From: Streptococcus shenyangsis
Lineage (GTDB): Bacteria; Bacillota; Bacilli; Lactobacillales; Streptococcaceae
Direction of reading: 5' to 3'
Length of the DNA: 64,000 bases
NCBI RefSeq assembly: GCF_006385785.1
Contig: NZ_VFSH01000004.1
Span: forward strand, 48,734 to 112,733
Each line of letters begins with the position of its first letter. Position 1 is the first letter of the stretch. Positions 9,878 through 20,089 of the stretch are shown here, piece after piece. The translations under genes and the position numbers were made by a program. The notes under the pieces are model-generated. The model did no database searches and was not told where the DNA came from. It saw only the letters and a list, made by a program, of their open reading frames with translations.

Positions 9878-11074
9878 TTATTTTTCTGTCAAGGCTGCAA
9901 GACCTGGAAGAACTTTACCTTCAAGAAGTTCCATTGATGCTCCACCACCAGTAGAGATCCATGAGAACTTGTCTGCACGTCCAAGGTTGATCGCTGCGGC
10001 AGCTGAGTCACCACCACCGATGATTGATTTAACACCTGGTTGTTTCACGATAGCGTCCATCACACCGATTGTACCAGCTTGGAAGTCTGGGTTTTCAAAT
10101 ACACCCATAGGTCCGTTCCATACAACTGTTTTAGCACCAGTCAAAGCTTCGTCAAATTTAGCGATAGATTTTGGACCGATGTCAAGACCAAGGAAGCCTT
10201 CAGAAACTGCTTCACCTTCAGTGTCACGCACTTCAGTGTAGCCAGCAAATGCGTTTGCTTCTTTTGAGTCAACTGGCAAGATCAATTTACCGTTTGCTTT
10301 TTCAAGAAGAGCTTTCGCAACATCCAATTTGTCTTCTTCTACAAGTGAGTTACCGATTTCGATACCTTGTGCTTTGTAGAATGTGTAAGTCATACCACCA
10401 CCGATAAGGACTTTATCAGCTTTTTCAAGCAAGTTTTCGATAACACCGATCTTGTCTGAAACTTTTGAACCACCAAGGATAGCTACAAATGGACGTTCTG
10501 GAGTTTCAACTGCTTCTTGGATGTAGGCAATTTCGTTTTCAAGAAGGAAACCAGCAACTGCTTTTTCAACGTTTGCTGAGATACCAACGTTAGATGCGTG
10601 TGCACGGTGAGCTGTACCGAATGCATCGTTTACGAAGATACCATCTCCAAGTGATGCCCAGTATTTACCAAGTTCAGGATCGTTTTTAGATTCTTTTTTG
10701 CCGTCAACATCTTCGTAACGAGTGTTTTCAACCAAAAGAACTTGTCCATCTTCAAGAGCGTTGATTGCTGCTTCCAATTCAGCACCACGAGTGACACCAG
10801 GGAAAACAACGTCTTGACCCAATTTAGCAGCCAAGTCAGCAGCTACAGGAGCAAGTGATTTACCAGCTTTATCAGCTTCTTCTTTCACACGTCCAAGGTG
10901 AGAGAAAAGAATTGCACGTCCACCTTGTTCGATGATGTACTTAATAGTTGGAAGAGCTGCTGTGATACGGTTGTCATTAGTGATTACGCCATCTTTCAAT
11001 GGTACGTTGAAATCCACACGAACGAGGACTTTTTTACCTTTCAAGTCAACGTCTTTAACAGTAAGTTTTGCCAT
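9878..11074 (-). CDS. pgk: Phosphoglycerate kinase
   Basis: 398 residues, full length. It transfers phosphate from 1,3-bisphosphoglycerate to ADP in glycolysis. Recognised by the N-terminal [16 protein letters not shown], the FSHLGR loop, the hinge region [13 protein letters not shown], the C-terminal WNGPMGVFE and the nucleotide-binding GGGDSAAA. It is transcribed from its own promoter (extended -10 at 11111) and ends in a terminator. The start ATG at 11074 has an AAAGGGG ribosome site about 10 bases upstream. Confidence 0.99.
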   Translation of the reverse strand: MAKLTVKDVDLKGKKVLVRVDFNVPLKDGVITNDNRITAALPTIKYIIEQGGRAILFSHLGRVKEEADKAGKSLAPVAADLAAKLGQDVVFPGVTRGAELEAAINALEDGQVLLVENTRYEDVDGKKESKNDPELGKYWASLGDGIFVNDAFGTAHRAHASNVGISANVEKAVAGFLLENEIAYIQEAVETPERPFVAILGGSKVSDKIGVIENLLEKADKVLIGGGMTYTFYKAQGIEIGNSLVEEDKLDVAKALLEKANGKLILPVDSKEANAFAGYTEVRDTEGEAVSEGFLGLDIGPKSIAKFDEALTGAKTVVWNGPMGVFENPDFQAGTIGVMDAIVKQPGVKSIIGGGDSAAAAINLGRADKFSWISTGGGASMELLEGKVLPGLAALTEK

Positions 11075-11110
11075 GTTACAAAAACCCCTTTATTTATTTT
11101 ATTCGAAACT

Positions 11111-11119
11111 ATTATATCA
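11111..11119 (-). promoter_or_regulatory. Extended -10 promoter of pgk
   Basis: TGATATAAT (TG-N-TATAAT) on the minus strand, 36 bases before the pgk ATG. The -35 region is weak (TTTCCT at an 18-base spacing), which is common with extended -10 promoters. Confidence 0.75.
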
Positions 11120-11163
11120 CACTTTGGAAATATAAGGAAAGATTTCACAAGATTTTTCGATAT

Positions 11164-14100
11164 TTAATCTTCCTCTTCTTTTTTCTGTTTCAATGTCAAG
11201 GCTAAACTAGCGAGACCAAGGCTGGCTAATCCTGCTATTAGGACTTCGTTTGTATCAACAGTCCCTGTATTTGGTAATTGGGCGCTTGCTTCTTCTGATT
11301 TAACTGCTGTATTTTGGGCTGGTTTTTCTTGTGTAGGCGCTACTGCTGGTTCAGTTTTTACTTTTGTTCCAATTTCAACAATTTCTGGAATCGCCTCTTG
11401 GATGACCTCTGTTGAACGAAGACGACGCTGACCGTTTTCATCAACTTCAAAGACATGTCTTAACAGACCATCTCGTCCCTGTATGATGACTCGTTGTTCC
11501 CCAACTAGCAACTCAGCATTTTCATGTTCTTGACGGTCAAATGCAATCTTTTCCTCTTGAACTTCCAATTTAGGAGCCTTTTGTTGGTCAGACACTGGTT
11601 GATTAGAAGGTTTTGGAAGGTCTGTGTTTTGTGGTGCAGGATTTGCAGGGATGAGACCAGTACCTACTTCCACGATTTCAGGACTCGCTTCTTTCAAAAC
11701 TTCTGTAGCGCGAAGCGTACGATTGCCTTGACTATCTACTTCAATCAAGCGACGGATTTGTCCCTCAACTCCTGCTTGGACAAGTTGACGCTGACCTTTG
11801 AGAAGACCTGCAGTTAGAAGTTCTTGGTGTTCGAAGGCAATACTTGTCTCTTCAACTTCTAATTTCGGAGTATTCACAACCAAATTCTTGACACCTTCAG
11901 TTGGTTCCTTACTTGAAAGAACTTTTGTTCCAATCTCAGTAATTTCTGGAACAGCTTCTTTAACTACCTCTGTTAAACGAAGAGTGCGTTTCCCTTGGCT
12001 ATCTACTTCAATCAAGTGACGAATTTGTCCCTCAACTCCCTCTTGAACTAGTTGATGTTGACCTTTAAGAAGGCTTGCATTTGGGCGCTCTTGACGTTCG
12101 AAGGCTATTGTTTCAGTTTCCACAACTAGTCCAGAGAGGGCTTCAACTGTTGGGGCTACTTCATTTGGATCCTGGCTACCAACGTGATGGCTTTCTGCTG
12201 CAGGAGCTAGTTTCTTATTCAGCTGTTCTTTCATGTCCGCAAAAGCTTGTGGAGTTGGTGCTTGTGAGACCAACAAAGCCTCTGCTTGCGCAATTAGTTC
12301 TGATTTAGGATATTTTTCGCGGATGGATTCGAGTAAACTTTCTAATTCTTTCCTAGCAGCCTCATAACGCTGATTACCATCCAAGTTTGCGCCTGCTTGT
12401 TTCAATTCATTCAAAGCCTGATTAACATCTTCCTGACTGGCACCATGATTTTCTGCAACAGCTTTCGCTCCATTAAGTTTCTCTAGTAGCGTCGCTTGTT
12501 TGTCCTCACTAGAGAAGGTGTAAACAACCGTTGACTGACGACCTTGGACAGCAGTAATTTCTTGTTTGAGGTACTCATCGTTTAGTGCTGCTTTTGGAGA
12601 TACCAAAACATCAAAGTTAACTTCATGACCTTGGTAACGAAGCTTCAAGGTTTGACGACCAGTCTTTTGAGCATCGTAACCAGAAATTTCAACTCCCTCA
12701 TCAGTAAAGGAATGTTCTTCCATGGTGTCATTGCTATAAGCCACTGCAAAGCGTCCTTCAGACAAGTCTAAGCTATCACCAACTAGGTAATCTTTTTTCG
12801 GTTCCTGACTTACTTCAATTCCCAAAATAGTTTTCGGACTTGCTTCATCCTGGCTAGTGACAGTCACTGATAAATTAGCATGTACCGGTTGCCCCAAATA
12901 TTGTAAAGTAAGATTTTGTTCTCCCTTATAATGCGTATCAAAACCTGATACTGACACACCTGCGTGAGTTAGGCGAATGAGTTCGTCCTCAGCTCCTCCT
13001 TCATACTGAACTCGAAGAACACCACCTCTAAGATCCAAATCTTCTCCTTCAGCATAACTTGTTTTCTTAGGTCCTGTTTCTAGGCTGACTGACTTGATTT
13101 TTCTGTCATCTTTTGGAACGGAAACTGCTAGAATATTACTAATTTCCTTGCCTGGCAACTGGGTACGATAGTAAAGAAGACCAGATTGATTTGTCAAATC
13201 CAATGGTGAACTTGCTAGGTCTCCTCCAACTTCGCTCTTCAAGGTTGCAAGCGGAGTTTGAGAATTTGGATTATCATAAACGGTAATGGTTGCTCCAGCT
13301 GGTACATCCGCAAAGCCAACTTGTACCTTGTTATTGCCTAGAGAACGGGCTGCAGCCTTGGCCATCGGAATATTGACACTCTCAGTATCAAGCTTTTCAT
13401 ACATTTTCCAGTTATAGATACGAATAGCCTTCCATGGAGTTCCATTGTCAGAAGTGACAACATTCAAGCGCCAATCTTGAGCTGTGATTGGTTTATCAAG
13501 GGTAATATCTGTAACATGGGCTTTATTGCCACGAACTTCCTTAGCCAACTTCCATTGACCATCCGCATCTTTATAATAGAGGTCAAAGTCTTTGGTGTTC
13601 ATCAAACCGTCGTTTACAGATTCTCCACCAGCTCCAGCATGGTCCATCACCCATCTAACAACTGTACGTGGCTGGGTCAAACGAATATCCACACTACCAC
13701 TTAACTGCCCAGAAGACCACTTGTCAGACAGACTGGTAATGGTACCATTCAACATACCTTCAATACCTTCTCCACCTTCAGTCTTAGGGAAAGTACTATC
13801 AATAACTGTTGCACCTGGAACGATATTTTCAGCTAGTGGTTTTGGTAGGCTGGTATCTTTTACAGTCATGCCCCAATCAAAGGTTGTAGTTGCAGCTTCT
13901 GAACGAACCCCATTTTTACCAACTGCTACAACCTTCAGTTCTTGAGTTGTACCTTGAGCACTTGCTGAGCGGCTAACTTTTGGTAGATAAATAGTTGTAG
14001 AAGATGAGCCAGTTAGTAATTTCCAGCTGTCTCCATCTTTTTCATAAACTTCATAGAAATCTGCATCCTTGTTGCCTTTAAATTGCACAACTGCTTCCGC

Positions 14101-16275
14101 TTCTTGGGCATTTTTTAGGACTTGTTTGGCTACAGCTACTGTGGTTGGTGCCTGAGGAGCATCTTGATTATTGCTGATGGTCAATTGCCCCAGGTTAAAT
14201 TGATAGCCTTTTAAGTCTTTATCATTTTCAAAATAGAGTTTAATACCATAAATTGTTTTACCTGCCAAGGCACTCAAATCAAAATCATCGGTAGTCCAGT
14301 TATCTGAAACTGTCAACTCTTTACGGGCAGCTTCATCACCGTAGGTATAATCTTTCTTAGTTGCAAATTCTACATAAACCTTGGTACCCTTGCCTCCTTT
14401 GTGGGCAACATGCAATTTAGTTGTATCTGTCACCTTCAAGCGAGTAGAATACAAATTCACATCTTGCTTGGTCGCACCTGAAAGATCCCCTGCAAATTTG
14501 AGAGAAGTTCCACCATTATAAGCATCTTCAAAATCATAGCTTGCTTTCAACTTATCACCAGTTGATTTTTGCCACCAGCGCCATGTCGGAAGAACACCTG
14601 AAACTGAACGGTAATTCCACTCAGAATCCTTAGAAACCTTACCATCTACGAACCATTTTCTACCATGACCTGTATTAAAAGAAGTAGTAAAAGTATTACC
14701 TACTGCTGGCGTGCGGTCCGCAACTAGATTAGCAATACCATACCAATCTTTGTCACCTGGTTTTTGGCCAGTAGGATCACCTTGGTAACCTGTAAAGAAG
14801 ATATCTTCATTCTTATGGTAATCTTCACCAGTTTTTCCTAAACTTGTAATGGTATCCGGGGCGAACAAACCAAGAGAAAGTCGTAATTTCCCATTTTCAT
14901 CTAAAATGTCATTCCATTTGACCTTGGTCTTGTAGGAACCACCCTGTTGCAATTCCAAACCTGCAAATACATCATAAGGATTACGGCCAATCCAGTTGGC
15001 AGTTGTAATAGTGTAATCATTTTTAGCCTTATCCCAGTTAAAGTTAGCAAAGAAGTTATCTGCTGGAACCTTATCTCCTTCTGGTTGCATGAATTGGTAG
15101 TTGTATTCTCCCAAACCATCTTGGTGGTAACGTCCATAGTTATAAGTCATGGCATCGTACCAAGAATACTTGATTGGATGGTTTACCTTAGCAGCATATT
15201 CCTTGGTATAGAGCATAAACTGGCGCATCTTTTCTCCAAGAGGTTCAACCAAATTCCCAGTCGTTTCTTGGTTGATGAAATAGCCATCATAGCCATAATA
15301 CTTGGCCATATCCACCAATTTACGGGCAATTGGGAAGCTACCATCTGGGTCTTGCTTCAAAGCTTCAGCGAATTTTTCTTGATCTGCAATACTATTAGAC
15401 CAGTTGAAGAAGAGTGTGCCATATACAGGAACCCCGTTACGGTGACCTGCATCAATAATGTCAGGAGTTGGTACGAGACCTTCCCAGAAGACCATTGAAT
15501 CTAGATATTGCCAATAGTCAAAAGCATAGGCCTTGAACTCTTCTCCACCAACAGAAGCATGGTCTTTTGCTTTAGAATTGGTGTTTGATAGGGCTTGAAC
15601 TTTTGCTTCCTTGCTAGCTTTTTCATTGACTAAATGACCTGTCCGACGTGAAGCGAGAGCGACAGACCCGCGGTTAATAGCATCATCTTCACGAGCTCCT
15701 GGTTCCCATTTCAACAAATCTTCCCAAGAATTAAATTTGATTTCCTTTGGTTTTAATGTTTTTTCTGTATTTTTAGGGACATCTGGCTGGACTTCTTTTT
15801 CAGTCTTATTAGCTTCTGCTGCTGGCTTAGACTCATCTCCTTGGCTAGTTGCTTCAGGCTTTGCTTCCGTTTCCTTGTCAGACTTTGGTTTTGATGTGGC
15901 AGATGGTGTTTCTGCAACCACCTCACTTGGTTTTTCCTCTGGTTTAGCTACGCTTACTGCCTCTGCAGTTTCAGTAGTTGCAGCTTCATTGCTTGCTGGC
16001 GAAGCAATTTCAGATACTGTCTCTGCTCCTTCTGCCTTTTCTAGCTTGTTTTCTCCAGTACGTTCCCCTTCATTCTGCTTGTCGGCTTCACTAGTTGGAT
16101 GCCCACTCTCTCCTGAAACAAGCTCTGTATTGGCTCCGCTATTTTCAGGAACTGCAGTTTCTTCAGCCAAGGCTGGACCAGCAAACAAAACAGCCCCAAT
16201 CATCAGCGAGCAGGCTCCTACTGATAACTTACGAATACTATAACGACAACGTCTTTCAAAAAATGGATTCTTCAT
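11164..16275 (-). CDS. endoD: Cell-wall endo-beta-N-acetylglucosaminidase D (GH85)
   Basis: 1703 residues. The enzyme cuts the chitobiose core of N-glycans on host glycoproteins. A YSIRK signal (RYSIRKLSVGACS, residues 11-23) precedes an acidic Pro/Glu/Ser linker to about 175. The GH85 catalytic domain follows, with YDGYFINQETTG at about 329-340; N335 and E337 fit the catalytic Asn/Glu pair of the family. After it come beta-sandwich regions, two bacterial Ig-like modules (about 1055-1230), a FIVAR-like helical stretch (about 1255-1310) and three G5-like repeats (about 1380-1640; ETxIAFxxQE then IEVDSQGxRTLR). The sorting signal is LPNTG at 1667-1671, with a hydrophobic segment and KKEEED tail. 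A strong AGGAGG ribosome site precedes the start. Length and layout match the pneumococcal enzyme. Confidence 0.96.
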   Translation of the reverse strand: MKNPFFERRCRYSIRKLSVGACSLMIGAVLFAGPALAEETAVPENSGANTELVSGESGHPTSEADKQNEGERTGENKLEKAEGAETVSEIASPASNEAATTETAEAVSVAKPEEKPSEVVAETPSATSKPKSDKETEAKPEATSQGDESKPAAEANKTEKEVQPDVPKNTEKTLKPKEIKFNSWEDLLKWEPGAREDDAINRGSVALASRRTGHLVNEKASKEAKVQALSNTNSKAKDHASVGGEEFKAYAFDYWQYLDSMVFWEGLVPTPDIIDAGHRNGVPVYGTLFFNWSNSIADQEKFAEALKQDPDGSFPIARKLVDMAKYYGYDGYFINQETTGNLVEPLGEKMRQFMLYTKEYAAKVNHPIKYSWYDAMTYNYGRYHQDGLGEYNYQFMQPEGDKVPADNFFANFNWDKAKNDYTITTANWIGRNPYDVFAGLELQQGGSYKTKVKWNDILDENGKLRLSLGLFAPDTITSLGKTGEDYHKNEDIFFTGYQGDPTGQKPGDKDWYGIANLVADRTPAVGNTFTTSFNTGHGRKWFVDGKVSKDSEWNYRSVSGVLPTWRWWQKSTGDKLKASYDFEDAYNGGTSLKFAGDLSGATKQDVNLYSTRLKVTDTTKLHVAHKGGKGTKVYVEFATKKDYTYGDEAARKELTVSDNWTTDDFDLSALAGKTIYGIKLYFENDKDLKGYQFNLGQLTISNNQDAPQAPTTVAVAKQVLKNAQEAEAVVQFKGNKDADFYEVYEKDGDSWKLLTGSSSTTIYLPKVSRSASAQGTTQELKVVAVGKNGVRSEAATTTFDWGMTVKDTSLPKPLAENIVPGATVIDSTFPKTEGGEGIEGMLNGTITSLSDKWSSGQLSGSVDIRLTQPRTVVRWVMDHAGAGGESVNDGLMNTKDFDLYYKDADGQWKLAKEVRGNKAHVTDITLDKPITAQDWRLNVVTSDNGTPWKAIRIYNWKMYEKLDTESVNIPMAKAAARSLGNNKVQVGFADVPAGATITVYDNPNSQTPLATLKSEVGGDLASSPLDLTNQSGLLYYRTQLPGKEISNILAVSVPKDDRKIKSVSLETGPKKTSYAEGEDLDLRGGVLRVQYEGGAEDELIRLTHAGVSVSGFDTHYKGEQNLTLQYLGQPVHANLSVTVTSQDEASPKTILGIEVSQEPKKDYLVGDSLDLSEGRFAVAYSNDTMEEHSFTDEGVEISGYDAQKTGRQTLKLRYQGHEVNFDVLVSPKAALNDEYLKQEITAVQGRQSTVVYTFSSEDKQATLLEKLNGAKAVAENHGASQEDVNQALNELKQAGANLDGNQRYEAARKELESLLESIREKYPKSELIAQAEALLVSQAPTPQAFADMKEQLNKKLAPAAESHHVGSQDPNEVAPTVEALSGLVVETETIAFERQERPNASLLKGQHQLVQEGVEGQIRHLIEVDSQGKRTLRLTEVVKEAVPEITEIGTKVLSSKEPTEGVKNLVVNTPKLEVEETSIAFEHQELLTAGLLKGQRQLVQAGVEGQIRRLIEVDSQGNRTLRATEVLKEASPEIVEVGTGLIPANPAPQNTDLPKPSNQPVSDQQKAPKLEVQEEKIAFDRQEHENAELLVGEQRVIIQGRDGLLRHVFEVDENGQRRLRSTEVIQEAIPEIVEIGTKVKTEPAVAPTQEKPAQNTAVKSEEASAQLPNTGTVDTNEVLIAGLASLGLASLALTLKQKKEEED

Positions 16276-16311
16276 TTTCTCCTCCTAAAAGATTGATTTT
16301 GTTGCACAAAA

Positions 16312-16325
16312 AGAAAGCGCTTAAC
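16312..16325. promoter_or_regulatory. Possible CcpA site (cre) before endoD
   Basis: agaaagcgcttaac contains the AAGCGCTT core of catabolite-responsive elements and lies about 37-50 bases before the endoD ATG. The match to the full 14-base consensus is imperfect. Catabolite repression of a glycan-degrading enzyme would make sense, but this is inference. Confidence 0.5.
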
Positions 16326-16507
16326 TTTCTTTATAAAATTTTTATCCCAATCACAGGGACCAAGATAATTCCTCCCTCATTTTAAGATATTTCTTTTAAA
16401 TGTCAATATATAAAAGGAAATGCCTATATCTAGGTTAGAAATTGGTAAAATTAATATAATTAAGATCCATTCTCACGAATTTTCTTTCTAAAATCTTAGC
16501 TTAATAC

Positions 16508-16536
16508 TTGTTAGATTTACTTTTATCCTTTAAAAT
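16508..16536 (+). promoter_or_regulatory. Promoter of the Na/phosphate cotransporter gene
   Basis: -35 TTGTTA (16508-16513), a 17-base spacer and -10 TAAAAT (16531-16536), 43 bases before the ATG. Confidence 0.7.
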
Positions 16537-16579
16537 AGAATAGGAGAAATTCCGTTATTATTTTCCGGAGGAAAAAGAA

Positions 16580-18211
16580 ATGTCCATCAATTGGCAGGAA
16601 ATTTTATTTCACTTTTTAGGTGGTCTGGGACTATTCTTATATAGTATCAAGACCATGGGAGACGGTTTGCAACAAGCTGCTGGAGATCGCCTTCGTTTTT
16701 ACATTGACAAGTACACTAGCAATCCCTTTTTAGGTGTTCTAGTCGGGATTGTCGTGACTGCCCTGATTCAGTCAAGTACAGGGGTTACAGTTATCACGGT
16801 TGGACTGGTCAGTGCTAGTCTTCTCACTCTTAGACAGGCTATCGGAATTATCATGGGAGCCAACATCGGAACCACCGTTACTTCCTTTATCATCGGTTTC
16901 AAGCTTGGTGAGTATGCTTTACCCCTGATTTTCCTTGGAACCATGTTCCTCTTCTTTACAAAAAACAGAACAGCAAACAATATCGGGCGCATCCTGTTTG
17001 GTGTAGGGGGAATCTTCTATGCTCTCAACCTCATCAGTGCCGGTATGAGTCCTCTTAAAGATTTACCACAATTCAAGGAATACATGGTAACCTTGGGACA
17101 AAATCCTGTGTTGGGAGTTTTTGCCGGTGCAGTGATTACCGTTCTCATCCAAGCTTCTTCTGCGACAATCGGAATTTTGCAAGGGCTCTATGCAGGTGGC
17201 TTCCTTGACCTTAAAGGTTCTCTACCAGTTCTCTTCGGGGATAATATCGGGACAACCCTAACCGTTATCATCGCGGCAGCTGGAGCCAATGTCTCTGCGA
17301 AACGCGTTGCTGCAACCCACGTTACCTTTAACGTTTTAGGGACTATTCTTTGCTTAATCTTATTAGGTCCATTTACGTCTATGATTGAGTACTTCCAAGC
17401 ACTCCTTCACCTCTCACCTGAGATGACCATCGCCTTCTCGCACGGTGCCTTTAACGTAAGTAACACCATTGTACAATTTCCATTCATCGGAGCCTTGGCC
17501 TACTTTGTAACCAAGCTCATCCCTGGTGAAGATGAAGTTGTCAAGTACGAGCCACTTTATCTTGATGAACACTTGATTAAGCAAGCTCCATCAATCGCTC
17601 TCGGAAATGCGAAGAAAGAACTCCTTCACTTAGGAAATTATGCTTCTAAAGCCTTTGACCTTTCATACAACTACATCATTGACCTCAATGAAAAAGTTGC
17701 CGAAAAAGGCCACAAGACAGAAGAAGCCATCAACACCATTGATGAAAAATTAACTCGCTATCTTATTACTCTTTCAAGCGAAGCTCTTAGCCAGAAAGAA
17801 AGTGAAGTGCTCACCAACATCCTTGATTCATCCCGCGATTTGGAACGTATTGGGGACCACGCAGAAGCCCTAATCAATCTGACTGACTACCTTCAACGTA
17901 AAAACGTTGAATTCTCTGAAGCTGCTTTGCAGGAATTAGCTGATATCTATCAAAAGACCACTGACTTTATCAAGGATGCCCTTGACAGCGTGGAAAACAA
18001 TGATATTGAAAAAGCTCAAAGTCTGATTGAACGCCATAAAGAAATCAACAATATGGAACGTGTTCTCAGAAAGACCCATATCAAACGCCTTAACAAGGGC
18101 GAGTGTTCAACTCAAGCCGGGGTCAACTTTATCGACATTGTCTCCCACTACACTCGTGTATCTGACCACGCTATGAATCTAGCTGAAAAGGTCATCGCTG
18201 AACAAATCTAA
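16580..18211 (+). CDS. Na+/phosphate cotransporter (NptA/YjbB type) with PhoU-like tail
   Basis: 543 residues. The N-terminal half is a membrane domain with two Na/Pi cotransporter repeats, each carrying the family's glutamine-serine motif (ALIQSSTGVT and VLIQASSATIG), each followed by a conserved (A/D)NIGTT segment. The C-terminal 200 residues are helical and resemble PhoU (LDSSRDLERIGDHAE and HYTRVSDHAMNLAE), known from the same family. It probably imports phosphate using the sodium gradient. It is monocistronic with its own promoter and an excellent GGAGG ribosome site. Confidence 0.92.
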   Translation: MSINWQEILFHFLGGLGLFLYSIKTMGDGLQQAAGDRLRFYIDKYTSNPFLGVLVGIVVTALIQSSTGVTVITVGLVSASLLTLRQAIGIIMGANIGTTVTSFIIGFKLGEYALPLIFLGTMFLFFTKNRTANNIGRILFGVGGIFYALNLISAGMSPLKDLPQFKEYMVTLGQNPVLGVFAGAVITVLIQASSATIGILQGLYAGGFLDLKGSLPVLFGDNIGTTLTVIIAAAGANVSAKRVAATHVTFNVLGTILCLILLGPFTSMIEYFQALLHLSPEMTIAFSHGAFNVSNTIVQFPFIGALAYFVTKLIPGEDEVVKYEPLYLDEHLIKQAPSIALGNAKKELLHLGNYASKAFDLSYNYIIDLNEKVAEKGHKTEEAINTIDEKLTRYLITLSSEALSQKESEVLTNILDSSRDLERIGDHAEALINLTDYLQRKNVEFSEAALQELADIYQKTTDFIKDALDSVENNDIEKAQSLIERHKEINNMERVLRKTHIKRLNKGECSTQAGVNFIDIVSHYTRVSDHAMNLAEKVIAEQI

Positions 18212-18230
18212 GAACCAAGAAGCTATCCTA

Positions 18231-18335
18231 ATACTCAATGAAAATCAAAGAGCAAACTAGGAAACTAGCCACAGGCTGTACTCGAGTACGGCAAGGCGAC
18301 GTTGACGTGGTTTGAATTTGATTTTCGAAGAGTAT
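18231..18335 (-). repeat. BOX element (A-C, no boxB)
   Basis: It runs from atactcaatgaaaatcaaag (boxC end) to tttgattttcgaagagtat (boxA end) and includes tacggcaaggcgacgttgac, close to the sequence used for BOX-PCR typing. It has no boxB copy. It lies between the two convergent genes ending at 18211 and 18413. Confidence 0.93.
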
Positions 18336-18384
18336 AAATGGGATTGCTTTTTCTTCTCCTCATCAAGAATTGCTTTTCTACCAT

Positions 18385-18424
18385 ATAAAAAATGCTTTGA
18401 TCCACAATGGAATCAAAGCATTTT
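18385..18424 (-). terminator. Intrinsic terminator overlapping a stop codon
   Basis: The perfect inverted repeat aaaatgctttgat / atcaaagcatttt has a 10-base loop and is followed on the minus strand by a T-run. The stop codon of the upstream minus-strand gene (TGA at 18413-18415) lies inside the stem. Confidence 0.88.
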
Positions 18425-18718
18425 AAAAAGTTCCCCAAACATAAGCGCAGAAGCTGCAGTTCCTCTGTACTTGGCTTCTTCTCTTTTAATAAAGCGAGCC
18501 AAGTTTATCAATTCAGGTGCTGGATGTTTGGGATTTAGGAGCAATTCACGATTGACCAGGCCTGAGAGACGAACTGCCAGCAATTGCTCATTTGTAGTAG
18601 GAAATTTTTTAGCAGTCTCTAGGAGAGCAACAACTAAATCTTCACTCAAATCATGTCGAGCATGATTGTAAAGTTCTTTTACAAGGCTTTCTAGGTTTGG
18701 TTCTACCATCCCTACCAC
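18413..18718 (-). CDS. Small helical protein resembling enterocin A-type bacteriocin immunity proteins
   Basis: 101 residues, all-helical in appearance, without membrane segments. The pattern (LVKELYNHA, LLETAKKF, VRLSGLVNRELLLNPKHPAPELINLARFIKREE) resembles the EntA-immunity family (PF08951), four-helix proteins that protect against pediocin-like bacteriocins. No bacteriocin gene is nearby, so it may be an orphan immunity gene or have another role. It starts 12 bases after the pepA stop and probably shares its transcript. It ends in a terminator that overlaps its stop codon. Confidence 0.6.
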   Translation of the reverse strand: MVGMVEPNLESLVKELYNHARHDLSEDLVVALLETAKKFPTTNEQLLAVRLSGLVNRELLLNPKHPAPELINLARFIKREEAKYRGTAASALMFGELFKML

Positions 18719-18730
18719 CTCCCTTATGGT

Positions 18731-19795
18731 TTAATAATGTTTAATCAAATCAACCGTTGAACGATCCAATTTCTTCACCAAAGCTTGCAAGAAAGCTTGA
18801 GCTTCTAGGAAGTCATCCATAGCGTAGAGGGTTTGGTGAGAATGGATATAACGAGCGCAAACACCGATTGTTGTAGATGGGACACCACCATTTTTCAGAT
18901 GGGCTGCGCCAGCGTCTGTTCCGCCTTTACCACAGTAGTATTGGTACTTGATACCAGCTTCTTCAGCCGTTGTCAAAAGGAAATCCTTCATCCCTGGGAG
19001 AAGCAAGTGACCTGGGTCATAGAAACGAATCAAGGTTCCATCCCCAATCTTGCCTTGACCGCCATAAACATCACCAGCAGGTGAGCAGTCAACTGCTAGG
19101 AAAACTTCTGGGTCAAACTTGGTTGTGGAAGTATGAGCACCACGAAGACCAACTTCTTCTTGTACGTTAGAGCCAAGATAGAGTTCATTTCCGAGTTTTT
19201 GATCTGACAGAGCTTCCGCCAACTCGCTAACCATGAGAACCCCGTAGCGATTGTCCCAAGCTTTTGAGATGATATTTTTTTCATTGGCTGTCAAGATTGC
19301 AGAACTATCTGGTACGATGGTGTCGCCAGGACGGATGCCAAAGCTTTCTGCCTCAGCCTTGTCCGCAAAACCACCATCAAAGACGATATCTGCAATAGCA
19401 GGCATAGTTGGTCCACCCTTTCCGCGAGTCAAATGTGGAGGGACAGAACCCGAAATCACAGGAATTTCACGACCATCACGAGTAAAGAGTTTAAAGCGCT
19501 GGCTACTAACCACCATAGGATTCCAACCACCAATCTCAACGACACGGAAGGTACCATCTGGCTTAATCTCGCTGACCATAAAACCAACTTCATCCATATG
19601 AGAAGCGACCAAGACGCGCGGTGCATCCGCAGCTTCTGAATGTTTAATCCCGAAAATACCACCCAAGCCATCTGTCACCACTTCATCCACATGCGGTGTC
19701 AACTTTTCACGAAGATAAGCACGGACAGGTGCTTCATGACCTGAGATTGCAGCAAGTTCTGTTACTTCTTTGATTTTTGAAAATAATGTTGTCAT
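18731..19795 (-). CDS. pepA: Glutamyl aminopeptidase (M42 family)
   Basis: 354 residues, full length. M42 metallopeptidases are dodecameric cytosolic aminopeptidases; PepA prefers N-terminal Glu/Asp. Visible metal-site motifs are VASHMDEVGFM, KAWDNRYG, VQEEVGLRGA with the catalytic Glu pair, AVDCSPAGD and the late IHSHQT. It would finish digestion of peptides brought in by uptake systems such as ami. It is divergent from galE, with an extended -10 (TGGTAAAAT, minus strand, 19820-19828) and a GAAGGAA ribosome site. Confidence 0.96.
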   Translation of the reverse strand: MTTLFSKIKEVTELAAISGHEAPVRAYLREKLTPHVDEVVTDGLGGIFGIKHSEAADAPRVLVASHMDEVGFMVSEIKPDGTFRVVEIGGWNPMVVSSQRFKLFTRDGREIPVISGSVPPHLTRGKGGPTMPAIADIVFDGGFADKAEAESFGIRPGDTIVPDSSAILTANEKNIISKAWDNRYGVLMVSELAEALSDQKLGNELYLGSNVQEEVGLRGAHTSTTKFDPEVFLAVDCSPAGDVYGGQGKIGDGTLIRFYDPGHLLLPGMKDFLLTTAEEAGIKYQYYCGKGGTDAGAAHLKNGGVPSTTIGVCARYIHSHQTLYAMDDFLEAQAFLQALVKKLDRSTVDLIKHY

Positions 19796-20032
19796 TTCAG
19801 TTCCTTCTTTCTTTTATCCATTTTACCACTTTTTATAGGAGAAGGATAGTGGGAAGGTAGATTTCTAAATTAGTATCTTAGTCTTACTATATCTTAGAAA
19901 AAGCTTGTATTTTCTTGCATGTGATGTGAAATCTAAGAACTATCCCAAGATCACCCAAACTATTAATTCCCAAACACAAAACAATTCAATGCTATATTTG
20001 TTCGGTTTTTTCATGAAATTTGCAGAAAATAG
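19796..20032. other. Divergent intergenic region pepA/galE
   Basis: Apart from the pepA extended -10 (19820-19828, minus) and the galE promoter downstream, I see no gene or repeat here. The sequence is AT-rich. Confidence 0.6.
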
Positions 20033-20061
20033 TTGACTTTACCTTCTTATTTCTTTAAAAT
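20033..20061 (+). promoter_or_regulatory. Promoter of galE
   Basis: -35 TTGACT (20033-20038), exactly 17 bases, then -10 TAAAAT (20056-20061), 28 bases before the start codon. Confidence 0.85.
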
Positions 20062-20089
20062 AGTACAAAACTAGAAAAAGGAAAAAATC

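Noticed and set aside
18231..18335. RUP element
   Set aside because: The sequence contains the boxA core (cggcaaggcgacg) and boxC end, so it is a BOX element.
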